Positions 10,214 through 21,047 of a DNA stretch of 64,000 nucleotides are shown piece after piece. The stretch is from NCBI GenBank assembly GCA_963576735.1, contig OY755190.1, positions 8,239,695 through 8,303,694 on the forward strand. The letters run 5' to 3'. The notes below the pieces were generated by a model, which was given only the letters and a program-made list of their open reading frames with translations, did no database searches and had not been told where the DNA came from. Both the position numbers and the translations under genes were made by a program. Numbering within the stretch: the stretch's first letter is position 1; every line of letters starts with the position of its first letter. This DNA is from Bedellia somnulentella. Taxonomy: Eukaryota; Arthropoda; Insecta; Lepidoptera; Bedelliidae.

Positions 10214-10509
10214 TTTTGTTTAGTAGCACAAAATTAATGCATGAAGGTTTCTTTTGAGCAATATTTCAAATTATGTATTGTTCATATACATATCACGCAA
10301 ATTATTGTCTATCCATTATAAATGATAGTATGAGTGGCGCTTACTTAGTATAAATGTTTCCATTTGAATCAGTTCATCACTTGTTGAAATAGCAAGCATC
10401 ATTAGGATTGCTGGACAATTTGCAATAGCAATCCAATAAGACAATGTCATACGTATTTTTGATACTAAGTTAGAGTTTTAATAGAATGATTGATACTAGT
10501 TTTGTCTCC

Positions 10510-10897
10510 AAACTTAAACTCAAACATTCACGCCATATATCCCTGACGGGGTTGGCAGAAGAATTAATGCTTCTGAACATGGCATTGTCACCTGGTGTTC
10601 AGAGTACCCACGTTTTGCTGGCGAGTGTACTCACATGATAGGAGACAGGCCTATCGCCGTTTTGTACGAATACACTGTCACATGACTAAGTACGACTCAA
10701 CCATGTGGGTTTATAACATATATCTTTAGAAAAGATTAATTGTTGTAGCCAACCGCAATTGGCCAGCGATGTGGACTAAGGTGAAATCGCAGTGGAGACG
10801 TATATGGGCTGTGAGGAACTGGTGTAGGTTCGACCCGGGATTTGAATCCGCATCGTCTGCACGGTAATCGGTGTTTTACCCACTGAGCTATCATCTA
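10510..10897 (-). mobile_element. SINE-b copy with internal foreign segment
   Basis: Family hallmarks on the minus strand: tRNA-like head at the right end (GAGCTATCA complement), body, hairpin and tail at the left. About 10740-10815 holds an insertion (AACCGCAATTGGCCAGCG, TATATGGGCTGTGA) that I recognise from 3' parts of another lepidopteran repeat. Confidence 0.75.
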
Positions 10898-11383
10898 GTT
10901 TTGTATTCCGTTATTTCAATCCAATTTTTTTCTTCTATTTAACAAAAAATATTAATAGAAAATAATAATACTAAAGACTAATCTCACTTATTTTTTATGA
11001 ACGTGAAATAGAATCAGCAATATAATTTAGCAAGACAATTACGTACAACAACTTGATATTTTCTCGAAAACCCTTGGAGCCTTCGACAAGGCAGTTGATT
11101 GAGCCAATGAGATTAATAGCCACGTGTTTACGTTAATCGCTTGGTAAATCGTTCCGGTGAGCTGTCGTCCAACTCACTGAAATTCAATTAATGGAATGAG
11201 ATCGAATTGTAATTAATTTTGTCTTTGTATTATGTTACAATTACAATAGGATTAACAATGAGCCTGTAAGGGCTGAGGCAACGGATATGCACCCTTCCCA
11301 ATTAGCTTGAGATGGCAAAGTTTATATTTCGTGATGAAAGAAAAATAACGTGAATATAAGTATATTTATATAAGTAAGTGTTT
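10898..11383. other. No gene recognised
   Basis: AT-rich unique-looking sequence with no long ORF and no match to the repeat families in this window. Confidence 0.4.
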
Positions 11384-11552
11384 GGGTATTTTTTAAGTTG
11401 TTTTTGGTCAATGCGGCTTAAAACCCATCACTATCGATACTTAATTTCTACTATTTTATCCCCTATCAACTACCAAATGTGGCTGAGGAATTTCCAGCTC
11501 TGAAGCTCTTGCTACCCCTTTTTGGAATTTTTGGCCGTGAGTATATGTATTT
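11384..11552 (+). mobile_element. SINE-a, 5'-truncated
   Basis: Covers TTTAAGTTGTTTTTGGTC to the GTGAGTATATGTATTT tail. A SINE-b begins immediately after the tail, so the SINE-b appears to have inserted at the end of this copy. Confidence 0.75.
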
Positions 11553-11553
11553 A

Positions 11554-11923
11554 CAGCCGTGATAGCCCAGTGGGTAGAACACTCGGTTATCGTGCAAACG
11601 ACTAGTGTTCGAATCCTGGGTCGGGCCTACACCAATTTCTCTTTTCTAAAAACATATGTGTGGTTAATTTATCATGGTTGTTAACGGTGAGGGAAAACAT
11701 GGTGAGGAAACCCACATGGCTGAGTTGTACTTAGTCATGTGACAGTGTGTTCGTACAAAACGGCGATAGGCCTGCCCCCTATCACGTGAGTACACTGTCC
11801 ATGCAAAACGTGGGTACTCTGAACACCAGGTGTCAAAGTCACAAGATGTTCAGAAGTATTAGTACCTCTGCCAACCCCTTCGGGGATATTCGGCGTGAAC
11901 GTTTATGTTATTATGTTATGTTA
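11554..11923 (+). mobile_element. SINE-b copy, near full length
   Basis: The head has TAGCCCAGTGGG (A box) and GTGTTCGAATCC (B box). The body contains the GATAGGCCTGCCCCCTATCA palindrome. The 3' end has ACCCCTTCGGGGAT and a (TTATG)n tail. Confidence 0.9.
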
Positions 11924-12061
11924 TATGTATTTATATATTGTGTACGTTCAAATTGAATCCTACTAAGATATAACTTCTATTAGCATCAGATAGACGTTTC
12001 AGTATGGGTTTTCGTTATCAGCAATACAGTATGAAACCGCGAATAGTTTTTGATTAAAAAA

Positions 12062-12284
12062 TTCATACATATATACATACATATTCTCACGCCGTTAGTT
12101 CCCACTGGGGTAGGCAGAGACTATCGATTGCCACTTTGTACGATCCTGGCACACCTCTCTCTTTATTAAAAAAATAAGGGCATGTATCAAATATCTATGG
12201 ATTTAGTATATGGAGGGGAGTATGTCACGATCGCACAAATAGGCCATCGATAGTCTCTGCGTACCCCAGAAGGCACTATTGGGA
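12062..12284. mobile_element. Two RTE-A LINE 3' ends in inverted orientation
   Basis: 12062-12170 (minus) carries the tail, hairpin and GATAGTCTCTGCCTACCCC region. 12245-12284 (plus) repeats ATCGATAGTCTCTGC-TACCCC facing it. Both are short 3' fragments of the LINE at 13697-14922. Confidence 0.6.
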
Positions 12285-12737
12285 TTACTTAGTAATATAG
12301 GTAGGCGATGTTACTTGAAAGCCATCTTTCCTTGCAGCATCTTAAGTAGCTGAGGGATAAATTAGTTCCAATATCCTTTCAGTAAGTCACATAGAATAAC
12401 ACGTATAATCCTTTGAGCTATTAGAAACAAAAATTTAAACAAACTGGAATCTTTTTTGTATTTCTCTTTAATTATCGGTATACAAGTGTAAAGTTATTTA
12501 TTTCGAATAATTAAATGTTTAATTATCGTTGTATATAATGGCTGGAACGATCAATCGTCCAATTTTAGTCATGTGAGGTTTTTCTTATACATTTTAAGAT
12601 CACTTTTAAGACTGATTCAAGGAACCATTTAGTGTAATTACTCTATTGAGGATAGGCTTAAGCCCCTAAGTAAGGCTTTGGGTATGATTATAAAATAATC
12701 CAATGATGACAGTATAAAGTCAAACTTTGACACCGTC

Positions 12738-12890
12738 TATCCATCAAGAAGTGCCAGAGATCACCTGACATTATTGTCACTTGGCGTTGAGAATACCCAC
12801 GCTTTCTTTTCCTTTAACAACACCGCAGTGCAGACACATGTTTCTCAATAATAGGCGGTTGTTCTGCTCACTGAGCTATTACAATTTTAT
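12738..12890 (-). mobile_element. SINE-b remnant
   Basis: Degenerate body (TTGTCACTTGGCGTTGAGAA, TACCCACG) and head (CACTGAGCTATTAC) on the minus strand. Confidence 0.5.
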
Positions 12891-13489
12891 TGTTAGTGTA
12901 ATAATCACCACATTACGTTCTCTATTAAATAAAGGCCACATATTATATTACCTCAGAAACGAGGTCTGAGCCTGATACAGGATTCAAACTGCCAACTGCA
13001 CTACCAAGATGGTTGATAAATAATAGTAACTTTAATTATGACAAATTGGTTCATAAACTATGAGATTCCAACGTTTTTAAGACAGTTAATATGAAGTTTT
13101 TTTACATCAGTTGACTTTTAACTAGGCGTTTTAACAGTTGTAGTTGAGGTGTTTCAAACATTTTGTCTGTCAATTTTGAAGTCCATCGTGCATGGAGACA
13201 GAAGCGGAGCGGTAGCACAAGCGGGAGCGGGTACGCGAGCGGGGCGAGAAGAGACGCGATGTAGAAGCGATAATAAAACGGCCAGCGAAACTGAGAATGA
13301 TATTATCTGCGCAAAAAACAAAAATGCCAGATTAAATTCATAGAACTTAAGTAGATAGCAGAGTGGGTTTCATGAGGAAGCAATTAATCACAAAAGAAAT
13401 TACACTATAAAAAGCAGGCGTCTAAAGAGTGAGAATTAAAGGGTACGATTATCCGTAAAAAGGGAATTTGATAAAGTTGGAAAGTTTGT
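12891..13489. other. No gene recognised; GC-rich patch
   Basis: A GC-rich patch at about 13195-13275 (AGCGGAGCGGTAGCACAAGC) stands out from AT-rich surroundings and resembles the composition of LINE 5' ends such as 56520-56590, but no protein match is evident. Confidence 0.3.
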
Positions 13490-13560
13490 CAGGATTGTAC
13501 AAGGTACCTGTTCTTAGTCTCTGCTCACCCCAAAGAGAACCAATGGCCTGAATTATGAAC
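13490..13560 (+). mobile_element. RTE-A LINE 3' fragment
   Basis: AGGATTGTACAAGGTACC, then TAGTCTCTGCTCACCCC and CCAATGGC: a diverged copy of the RTE-A terminal region. Confidence 0.5.
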
Positions 13561-13696
13561 AGCAAAAGTTGAAATAAAGTCAAGGTGAATAAACTGAATG
13601 AATCTAAAAAGTACCAGTGGATATAAATAAATAATCATACTGAGTAAAAATATTTTTAACTCACTGATTAGAAGGAAAAAAATAAGTTAATTTTAA

Positions 13697-14922
13697 CATA
13701 CATACATACATATACTCACGCCATCAATTCCCACTGGGGTAGGCAGAGACTATCGATCGCCACTTCGTACGATCCTGACAAACCTCTCTAGCTTCGTTTA
13801 CATCCATCAATCTTTTCATACATGCTCTTTTATTCTTCATACTTCGGACGCCAGCCTTCTTGAGCACACTCTCAATTTGGTCCAAGTGTGTTCTCCGTGG
13901 TCGTCCTCTACTAACATTACCATCCACACTAGCTCTATAGATCCCTTTTACCAATTTTCTATCATCCATCCTCTCTATGTGCCCAAACCGTCTCAACATT
14001 CCTTTTTCTATCTTTCTTACAATATCATCTTTCACACCACACTTTTCACGAATAACGCTATTTCTCACTCGGTCACACAATCTAACATTACAAATTTTTC
14101 TGAGGGACCTCATCTCTACTGCATTCACTCTGCTCTCATGCTTCTTCTGCCACACCCAACATTCGCTTCCATACATAAGCGTAGGAACAAGAACAGCATC
14201 ATGCACAGCCATTCGGGCCTTTTCAGACACCGATTGACTGATCATTAGGCTATTCATTGCTCCATTTACCGCATTGCCCTTTTTCACTCTTCTTTCAATG
14301 TCATCATCACATTTTCCATCCCTTGTAAACAAACTTCCCAGATATACAAACTCCTTTACCTGTTCCACATCCTTACCATCAATCGCAATCACGCATTCTG
14401 TCACATCTTCCTGTCTCTCAAAAACCATCGTTTTGGTCTTGTCCACATTCATCCTCATTCCCTTTCTTACAAAAGACTCACATGCTATATTCATCATCCC
14501 TTGCAACTCTTCTGCCGATGATGCAAGTAGCACTTGATCGTCAGCATACAAGAGGCATTTAATGATGAATCCACCCATTTTTAGTCCATAATCACTTTCA
14601 CGCAACTCTGTCAAACAGTCATCCATGAACAAATTGAAGAGCCACGGAGAAGCTACACATCCCTGTCGGACACCCCTAGAGATTCCGAACCAGTCAGTGT
14701 TTTCCCCGTTTACTCTTACACATGCACAGGAATCCTCATAGAGTGATACCAATGCACGTATAAGTTGACTACCCAAACCGAACTTGGATAACACCTCCCA
14801 TAAACACTTTCTTACCACCCTATCATACGCCTTCTCTAAATCAATGAAGGAGCAATACACCTTTTGGTTCTTAGCTAAGAACTTTTCGGTGATGCTCCTT
14901 AGAGAGAAGATTTGATCCATAC
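13697..14922 (-). mobile_element. RTE-clade LINE (RTE-A), 5'-truncated, recent
   Basis: A perfect 15-bp duplication, ATAAGTTAATTTTAA, flanks it (13682-13696 and 14923-14937). On the minus strand it ends GGCGTGAGTATATG followed by (TATG)n, the short-tandem tail typical of RTE LINEs. 5' truncation removed the endonuclease and the first part of RT. The intact reading frame and the clean duplication mark a recent insertion. Confidence 0.9.
13724..14920 (-). CDS. RTE reverse transcriptase, C-terminal two thirds (truncated LINE ORF)
   Basis: 398 codons without a stop. RT blocks in order: FIDLEKAYDRV (about residues 26-36, catalytic D), GVRQGCVASPWLFNLFMD (about 83-100), LLYADDQVLL (about 123-132, catalytic DD), VKEFVYLGSLFTRDGK (about 188-203), followed by the C-terminal region with CWVWQKKHESRVNAVEMRSL and GRPRRTHLDQIESVLKKAG. 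This pattern is that of RTE-clade LINEs common in Lepidoptera. The initial ATG is only an internal methionine of the original protein. Without endonuclease the fragment cannot retrotranspose by itself. The copy at 53934-54562 is nearly identical in the shared part. Confidence 0.88.
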   Translation of the reverse strand: MDQIFSLRSITEKFLAKNQKVYCSFIDLEKAYDRVVRKCLWEVLSKFGLGSQLIRALVSLYEDSCACVRVNGENTDWFGISRGVRQGCVASPWLFNLFMDDCLTELRESDYGLKMGGFIIKCLLYADDQVLLASSAEELQGMMNIACESFVRKGMRMNVDKTKTMVFERQEDVTECVIAIDGKDVEQVKEFVYLGSLFTRDGKCDDDIERRVKKGNAVNGAMNSLMISQSVSEKARMAVHDAVLVPTLMYGSECWVWQKKHESRVNAVEMRSLRKICNVRLCDRVRNSVIREKCGVKDDIVRKIEKGMLRRFGHIERMDDRKLVKGIYRASVDGNVSRGRPRRTHLDQIESVLKKAGVRSMKNKRACMKRLMDVNEAREVCQDRTKWRSIVSAYPSGN

Positions 14923-15146
14923 ATAAGTTAATTTTAAATGTTAAGTTTAATTAAAATATATTAACATAATATAATAAAAGTTTTTCTTTTACGAAACATT
15001 GACTAGTACTTTTTCCTAAAATTTTTATATTACTTAAACTGATAAGACTTAGATAATTTAGCGCAAACTTTACTTACCGCTGATAACGTAAAAACTACAT
15101 ACAATTCCATATTGAATAACATGTCTGTAACACAAAGAACTATCAA

Positions 15147-15266
15147 CGTATTCTATATTGATTTTGAAAATAAAATAAATAAGCAATTGGAAAATACAAA
15201 CACACGTATTCTATATTGATTTTGATAGTAAAATAAATAAGCTATTGAATAATACGAACACACACG
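15147..15266 (+). repeat. Tandem duplication, 58-bp unit
   Basis: CGTATTCTATATTGATTTTG starts at 15147 and again at 15205. The two units differ by a few bases. Non-coding. Confidence 0.75.
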
Positions 15267-15530
15267 ATCACATAGTCGCTGAGCCACAAATGACAGTTTA
15301 CTGACAGACGCTCATATGTTTGTCATTTTGTTGAAGTAATGTCGATAAAAGTGCGAAAAGGAAAACAGTAGTTTTCCACGTTTTTTCTTGTAAGTGTGGC
15401 AACGTTGGGTATTGTATGCAACCGTCACAATGCGTCATGCGTGTGAGCTGACCGCCGGTTTGGCAACATTGTGCATTTGTTTATTTTATTTATCGGTCAG
15501 AAATCTAGGCTAATTTTGCTAAATAATGAG

Positions 15531-15898
15531 CATATAAGCATAAGCATAAACGTTCACGGCGAATATCCCCGAAGGGGTTGGCAGAGGTACTAATACTTCT
15601 GAACATCACGATACTTTGTCACCTGGTGTTCAGAGTACCCACGTTTTGCATGGACAGTGTACTCACGTGATAGGGGGCAAGCCTATCGCCGTTTTGTACG
15701 AATACACTGTCACATGACTAAGTACAACTCAGCCATGTGGGTTTCCTCACGATGTTTTCCCTCACCGTTAACAACCATGATAAATTAACCACACATATGT
15801 CTTTAGAAAAGACAAATTGGTGTAGGCCCGACCCAGGATTTGAACACTAGTCGTTTGCACGTTAACCGAGTGTTCTACCCACTAGGCTATCACGGTTG
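15531..15898 (-). mobile_element. SINE-b, near full length
   Basis: Minus-strand copy with tRNA-like head at the right end (complement of CTATCACGG), body, ACCCCTTCGGGGAT hairpin and an (AAGCAT)-type tail at the left end. Confidence 0.9.
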
Positions 15899-15944
15899 TT
15901 GTAAATAATGATAATGAGGCATTTAAAATAACGCTGTGTACATT

Positions 15945-16189
15945 GCTGTGTAGTGTCGGCTTACAATGACACTTCCTTTTTCTACCCACGGGTTTGTAAT
16001 AGGCGACTAAGCGTATCGGGGCTTTTTAAGTTATTTTTGGGCGATGCGGTTGGAAACAAATCACCAAAAACCTTTATTTAACAATCTTTTCCCCGCTCGA
16101 CTTCCAAGCGGCTAAGGAATTTCTGATTCCGAAGCTCTGGCTACCCCTTTTAGGGATTTATGGTCGCGATGATATGTATGCATGTATAT
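15945..16189 (+). mobile_element. SINE-a copy
   Basis: GCTGTGTAGTGTCGGC head through CTCTGGCTACCCC and a TATGTATGCATGTA tail. Confidence 0.85.
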
Positions 16190-16302
16190 CTAGGCTGAAT
16201 AATGAAACCGTTAAAACAACGCCTCGGTCTATGCGAAGTTTTCATAAATCACAATTATATTATCAAACTACACCTTGAATTAATACTTAGACCTCGAAGC
16301 CT

Positions 16303-16420
16303 AGACCTTAATAGCTCAGTAGGAACCCCACTGCTTCTCTTATAGGAGACAAGAGTTCAAATCCGGAGCCCGGTTTAGATGAAAGTGTATTTTCTTAGTC
16401 TGCATTATCAACCAAGGTTG
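16303..16420 (+). mobile_element. tRNA-like SINE head (different family)
   Basis: TAATAGCTCAGTAGG (A-box-like) and GAGTTCAAATCCGG (B-box-like) lie 40 bases apart, followed by a non-tRNA body. A SINE-a copy follows at once. Probably a relic of a tRNA-derived SINE. Confidence 0.5.
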
Positions 16421-16631
16421 GCTGTGTAGTGTCGGCTCAGAAATAGCAATACCCCATTTCTTCCCGTGGGTGTTGTATTGGGGCTTTTTAAGTGATTTTT
16501 TGAGCGACGCGGTTGGAAACTCAAGTTCAACACTCAACACACAACTTCCAAAAGTGGCTGAGGATTTTATTATTCCGAAGCTCTAGCGACCTCTTCTAGA
16601 GATTTATAGCCGTGAGTGTATGTATATATGT
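16421..16631 (+). mobile_element. SINE-a copy (internally shortened)
   Basis: GGCTGTGTAGTGTCGGCTC head, lacks most of GGCGACTAAGGG, keeps GACGCGGTTGG, hairpin region and GTGAGTGTATGTATATATG tail. Confidence 0.8.
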
Positions 16632-17259
16632 TGATAACGGGTTTTGCTAATGTCACGTGATGTTCAATGTATGGTAGAGTAGATGTTGAAAGTACGTACT
16701 ACTCAAAATGTAGGAGGAGGAATTGAATAAGTGGCTATTATTATTATTGTACGCATTACTGCAAAAACCATGATGCATGATTTGATGTTATGAGAAAACT
16801 TAAGTTAAAGGTTTCGTTGACGTTAACTCAATAGCCTAAGTGATTATGTTTGCTTTTTTATTTGAGTTATATATTCATTTCCAGGAAAATTCAATTCAAA
16901 TAACTCTATTATGATGCCAAGTAGGTGAAACTCATAGTTAAAGCGAGAAGAGTGTTGCACATAAGTAGTTCTGCCTGTAGAAAGTAAATTTTGTTAATTT
17001 GTGCTACAAAATTTTGTAATTTATTTAAAGTTTGCAGAATCAGAGTATCACGTTTAATGTATATTTCATCTGTCATATACATGGTTTTGCTTGTAGAATA
17101 TTATTTAGATTTACCTTTAAAGTAAATCAAAGTAAATCAAAAACTTAATAAACATACTAAAATAATAAAAAATGTCTGAAAGTATAACACCAATCAGTTT
17201 GAAATTTATCACGTATGATATTCGTAACCTTTGGAAGGTTTTGCAGAACTTATTTATTT
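16632..17259. other. No gene recognised
   Basis: AT-rich non-coding sequence. It contains only a short direct repeat AAAGTAAATCAAAGTAAATC near 17120. Confidence 0.4.
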
Positions 17260-17487
17260 AGGTGAGGGAAAACATCGTGAGGAAACCCACATGGCTGAGT
17301 TGTACTTAGTCATGTGACAGTGTATTCGTACAAAACGGCGATAGGCCTGCCCCCTATCACGTGAGTAAACTGTCCATGCAAAACGTGGGTACTCTGAACA
17401 CCAGGTGACAAAGTCACGTGATGTTCAGAAGTATTAGTACCTCTACCAACCCCTTCGAAGATATAAGGCGTGAATGTTTGAGTTTAA
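17260..17487 (+). mobile_element. SINE-b, 5'-truncated
   Basis: Begins inside the body at GGTGAGGGAAAACATCGTG. It keeps the palindrome and a 3' end with ACCCCTTCGAAGAT (hairpin partly mutated). Confidence 0.85.
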
Positions 17488-17814
17488 TAACACATTATAT
17501 ATTGCTCCTGCCCCACCCTGAGTATTTGAACAATGGCTTACAAGGAAGTAACAGGTAACACCATTTTTAATCAGTCTCGGCTATTTTTATGTCGTTATCT
17601 TTTCCATTTAAGCATGCATTATTTCTGTTTATGTGTTCCAGCATAGCTAGTACGAGCGGGTTATATATCGCGTGGTATAAAACAGCCATCTCTATCGCAC
17701 TTACTTAGTATCGTATACTGCCATCTCATTCTTACCGATATAGTGTCGATAAAATAGCGCTCGTACTAGGCCCCCTGGTAAGAATGATCAAGTTATTTTT
17801 TTTTAAATATCTTG

Positions 17815-18236
17815 TGCTGAGTGATATTATAGTCTTTGACGTACCCAATGGGCCTCATCAGAAAGCTCCGAGTCACCCAAAGTGCAATAGAGAGGGTTAT
17901 GTTAGGAGTTTCACAACGCGATCGAATCCGGAACGAGGAGATCCGTAGCAGAACCGGGGTCACTGACATAGCCCGAAGAGTTGATAAACTTAAGTGGCAA
18001 TGGACAGGGCACATTGCACGTAGAACCGACGGCCGTTGGGGCTCGAAGGTTCTGGAGTGGCGGCCACGTACCGGACGATGCAGAGTGGGTAGGCCCACAA
18101 GGTGGACCGACGACTTGTTCAAGGTCGCGGGAAGCCGATGGATGAGGTCCGCACACAACCAGTCGTTGTGGAGATTTTTGAGGGAGGCCTATGTCCAGCA
18201 GTGGACGTCTATAGGCTGATGATGATGATTGGTCTA
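17815..18236 (+). pseudogene. RTE-B LINE, C-terminal ORF and 3' end
   Basis: The frame 17836-18219 stays open for 127 codons: VMLGVSQRDRIRNEEIRSRT, KLKWQWTGHIARRTDGRWG, VGRPTRWTDDLFKVAGSRW. This is the C-terminal part of a second, distinct RTE-type LINE very common in Lepidoptera. It ends GTGGACGTCTATAGGC followed by (TGATGA)n. The fragment lacks RT. The 17640-17790 flank has a short inverted repeat (AGTACGAGCG / CGCTCGTACT). Confidence 0.8.
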
Positions 18237-18714
18237 TTTTGGGCATGAACGGTGGTAAATTGAATTTGGTGGCAAATATTCTACAATAAGTTATTTTATT
18301 TCTTTAGCTCCCAAAGCTAGTCTTAGAAGTTGTTTACTTCTTGAACTCATAATGACGGAAATAACCACAAATAACCTTAAAAAATTTAAACTTTAGTTGA
18401 TCAAAGTGTTCGCTTAACGGTTATCTTGCAACTAACAGGGTGCGAAATCGTTGTTTAAACCTTGTACAAGTACTTTAATGATTTTGCCTGTTTAACTTTT
18501 TCGCCCGCGTTTGCATGGTGCGACGAGCAAAAACGACTAAACTACACTTATTGGTATTGGCTGTAGAAATTTCTTATTCGATAGCTAGTTGATCCTACTG
18601 CAAATACAACTTATCATTGTTTAGTTGGTTTTGATTCGTTTATCTCCATACATAATTTAATATTAGAATACTGTGAAAACATGTTATATAGTTGATAAAA
18701 TGTTTTGCTTGAAG
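18237..18714. other. No gene recognised
   Basis: AT-rich, only short ORFs, no repeat family recognised. Confidence 0.4.
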
Positions 18715-18723
18715 AGAATGGTA

Positions 18724-18978
18724 GATCCTGTACTGTCGGCTTAGAATAACACTACCCCATTTCTACCCGTGGGTGATCGTAAAAGGCGACTAAGGGTATA
18801 GAGGCTTTTTAAGTGATTTTTGGGCGATGTGGTTGGAGACCCGTTACCAAAATCATTTTTTATTATTACCATCCTTTCCCCAATCAACTTCCAAAAGTGG
18901 CTGAGGAATTTCTCATTCCAAAGCTCTGGCTACCCCGTTAAGGGATTTATAGTCGTGAGTATATGTATGTTTGTATGT
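18724..18978 (+). mobile_element. SINE-a, complete with 9-bp target duplication
   Basis: Flanked by AGAATGGTA at 18715-18723 and 18979-18987. Its length of 255 bp equals that of the 9959-10213 copy. Confidence 0.88.
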
Positions 18979-19013
18979 AGAATGGTAAAATTTGTAGATT
19001 TAAGATAGGGTCA

Positions 19014-20872
19014 TTGGTTTTTGTGGGCAACTCGCCGGAGTTTACCTGTAGACTGGTGGAGCGCATCGATGATCTGGAGCAGAAGATCGCTGCTTGGGGT
19101 AAGCGAATTAGGCGATATTCTGAAAGGGTAAAGAGGCACCAACAGAATCGTCTCTTCATGAGTGACCAAAAGAAGTTCTACAGAACTTTGGAGCGTCTAA
19201 ATGTGGTTTTGTCAGGTCTGCGACCAAAAAAAGCCGATGTAGTTGCCTTTTGGCGTGGGCTTTGGTCGCTGCCTGTTGATCACGAAGAGGGCCGATGGTT
19301 CGAGGCAATCGAAGGATCGTGCAAATCCATAGCGCCTATGAACTTCGTCAACATATCCGAGGAGGATGTGGTGGCTGCGATCCGTAAGGCTCCAAACTGG
19401 AAAAGTCCGGGGCCGGACGGATTGCACCATTACTGTTAGAAAGAGGTTCACTCGCTGTCACGCTACTCTCGCCCGTCAGTTCCAAAATTCCCTCGAGAGC
19501 GTGACGCTCCCGAACTTTTTAACTACTGGGGTCACTCATTTAGCTCCATAGAGCGATGCTACCGCGGATACATCACAATACGGCCCCATAACTTATCTTT
19601 GTACAATTTACAAAACCTTGACATCCGTTCTGAGCTCCAAGATTACTCAACACATTGTTGACAAAAATGTGATCTCTGGAGCTGCGAACGGATGTAGAGG
19701 CGGTAGTTGCGGTAGCAAGGAGCTGCTCCGCATCGATGCGGTCGTAGGCCAACTGGTCAAACACAACCGTCAGGACTTCTCCGATGGCTAAATAGACTAC
19801 AGGAAGGCGTTCGATTTGGTACCTCATTCATGGCTCATGAGGGTCCTCGAGCTGTACAAAATTATGTATGGCAATGTATGGGGTGCTGGAGAGCTATCCT
19901 GAGTCTAGACGGTCAGCGGATGACGGACGCGGATGACCGAATTGATATAAGGCGAGGGATTTTCCAGGGCGATTTGTTGAGTCCAGTTTGGTTTTGCTTG
20001 GCTCTGAATTCTCTAAGTACACTCTTGAAGAATTCGGGGAGAGCCTTTCAGTTTCAGAGAGCGGACCACGCTTGCCTCATCTCCTTAACATGGATGACCT
20101 GAAGCTTTACGCTCCCACAGCTGACAGATTGACGATCACTAATGATTTCAGTAGTTCCTTCAAGATGGAGCTGGGGGTCGATAAGTGTGCGGTCATTCAT
20201 GTCGAGAAGGGGCATGTCGTGCACTCTGATGGTGTCGATGTCGGCACTAATCATTTGAGGGCACTCTCTGAAGCTGAAACATACCGGTATCTGGGCATGT
20301 CACAGACCATTGGTGTGAAAGTGGCAAACGTGAAACAGAGTGTTCGTGAGTTTTATAAACGTCTGAAAAGTGTGCATCCGTATCCACTTAGGCATATTGT
20401 TTCAGGTTGTTCGGCTCTTGCTAGTATGAGTTCTTGCACAACCAAATCAAGCAGCCAAAATCTTACATCAGGAGCTCTCTCTGAAGTACAAATTCTTTCA
20501 ACAGAGGCTGCCGTATTACAAGTATGTGCCGGAGCCGATCCTAGAAAACGACTGTGCCAAAATCTATTGGGACCATCCGTTATCACGGACAGGACTATTC
20601 TAGCGAATAATCCTAATATCGTGGTATGGGATCGGTCGATGTCGAGGGTGTTTCTAGTGGATGTCACTATCCCACATGACGAAGGTCTCGTGAAAGCCAA
20701 AACTGAGAAAAGTCGGAAGTATCTCGATCTGGCTCACGAGATCACCGACATGTGGGGTGTGACCTCGACAGAAATTATCCCAATTGTTTTGTCCATGAAC
20801 GGGTTAATTTCAACCAGCCTCGCGACCAACTTGAGGCGGTTGGATTTCTGTAGCGTGTCGGTTCCAGCATAA
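19014..20872 (+). pseudogene. R4/Dong-like LINE ORF, frameshifted and internally deleted
   Basis: The coding trace changes frame several times. 19014-19436 reads VVAFWRGLWSLP and AIRKAPNWKSPGPDGLHHY (region before RT). 19830-20100 reads RRGIFQGDLLSPVWFCLALN (RT block B). 19988-20872 reads LLNMDDLKLYAPT (block C, usual YMDD has N), MELGVDKCAVIHVEKGH, and a C-terminal DILVWD-like VFLVDVTIPHD segment. That segment fits the restriction-like endonuclease of R2/R4-group LINEs, here with PN in place of PD. A deletion around 20365-20440 removes part of the thumb/linker. The element is GC-richer than its surroundings. R4/Dong assignment is from family memory. Confidence 0.75.
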
Positions 20873-21047
20873 ATGTAGAAGGCGGTGCTGCTCGATACGG
20901 CGCGGATCGTCCGTTGGTTCTTGAACCTGAGTCCTTGACCCCGACCGACTGTTATTTAGTCGGGGAGGACCACCTCTCCCATTAAATCTTTTTCGGCCAT
21001 GGTAGAGATGAGAGTCAAAAAGACATTAGGAAAATAATAATAATATA
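20873..21047 (+). mobile_element. 3' UTR of the R4/Dong-like LINE
   Basis: Contains a hairpin with arms CCCCGAC (20939-20945) and GTCGGGG (20959-20965) and ends at a (TAA)-rich run (21035-21046). Dong elements are known to insert into TAA repeats, which fits the end. Confidence 0.55.

Noticed and set aside
13149..13343. 64-codon ORF over a GC-rich patch
   Set aside because: Composition is biased (Arg/Gly/Ala) with no family match; more likely a decayed GC-rich repeat end.
13877..14537. Several + strand ORFs, also repeated at 53839-54486
   Set aside because: They are antisense shadows of the RTE reverse transcriptase, which has clear RT motifs on the minus strand.
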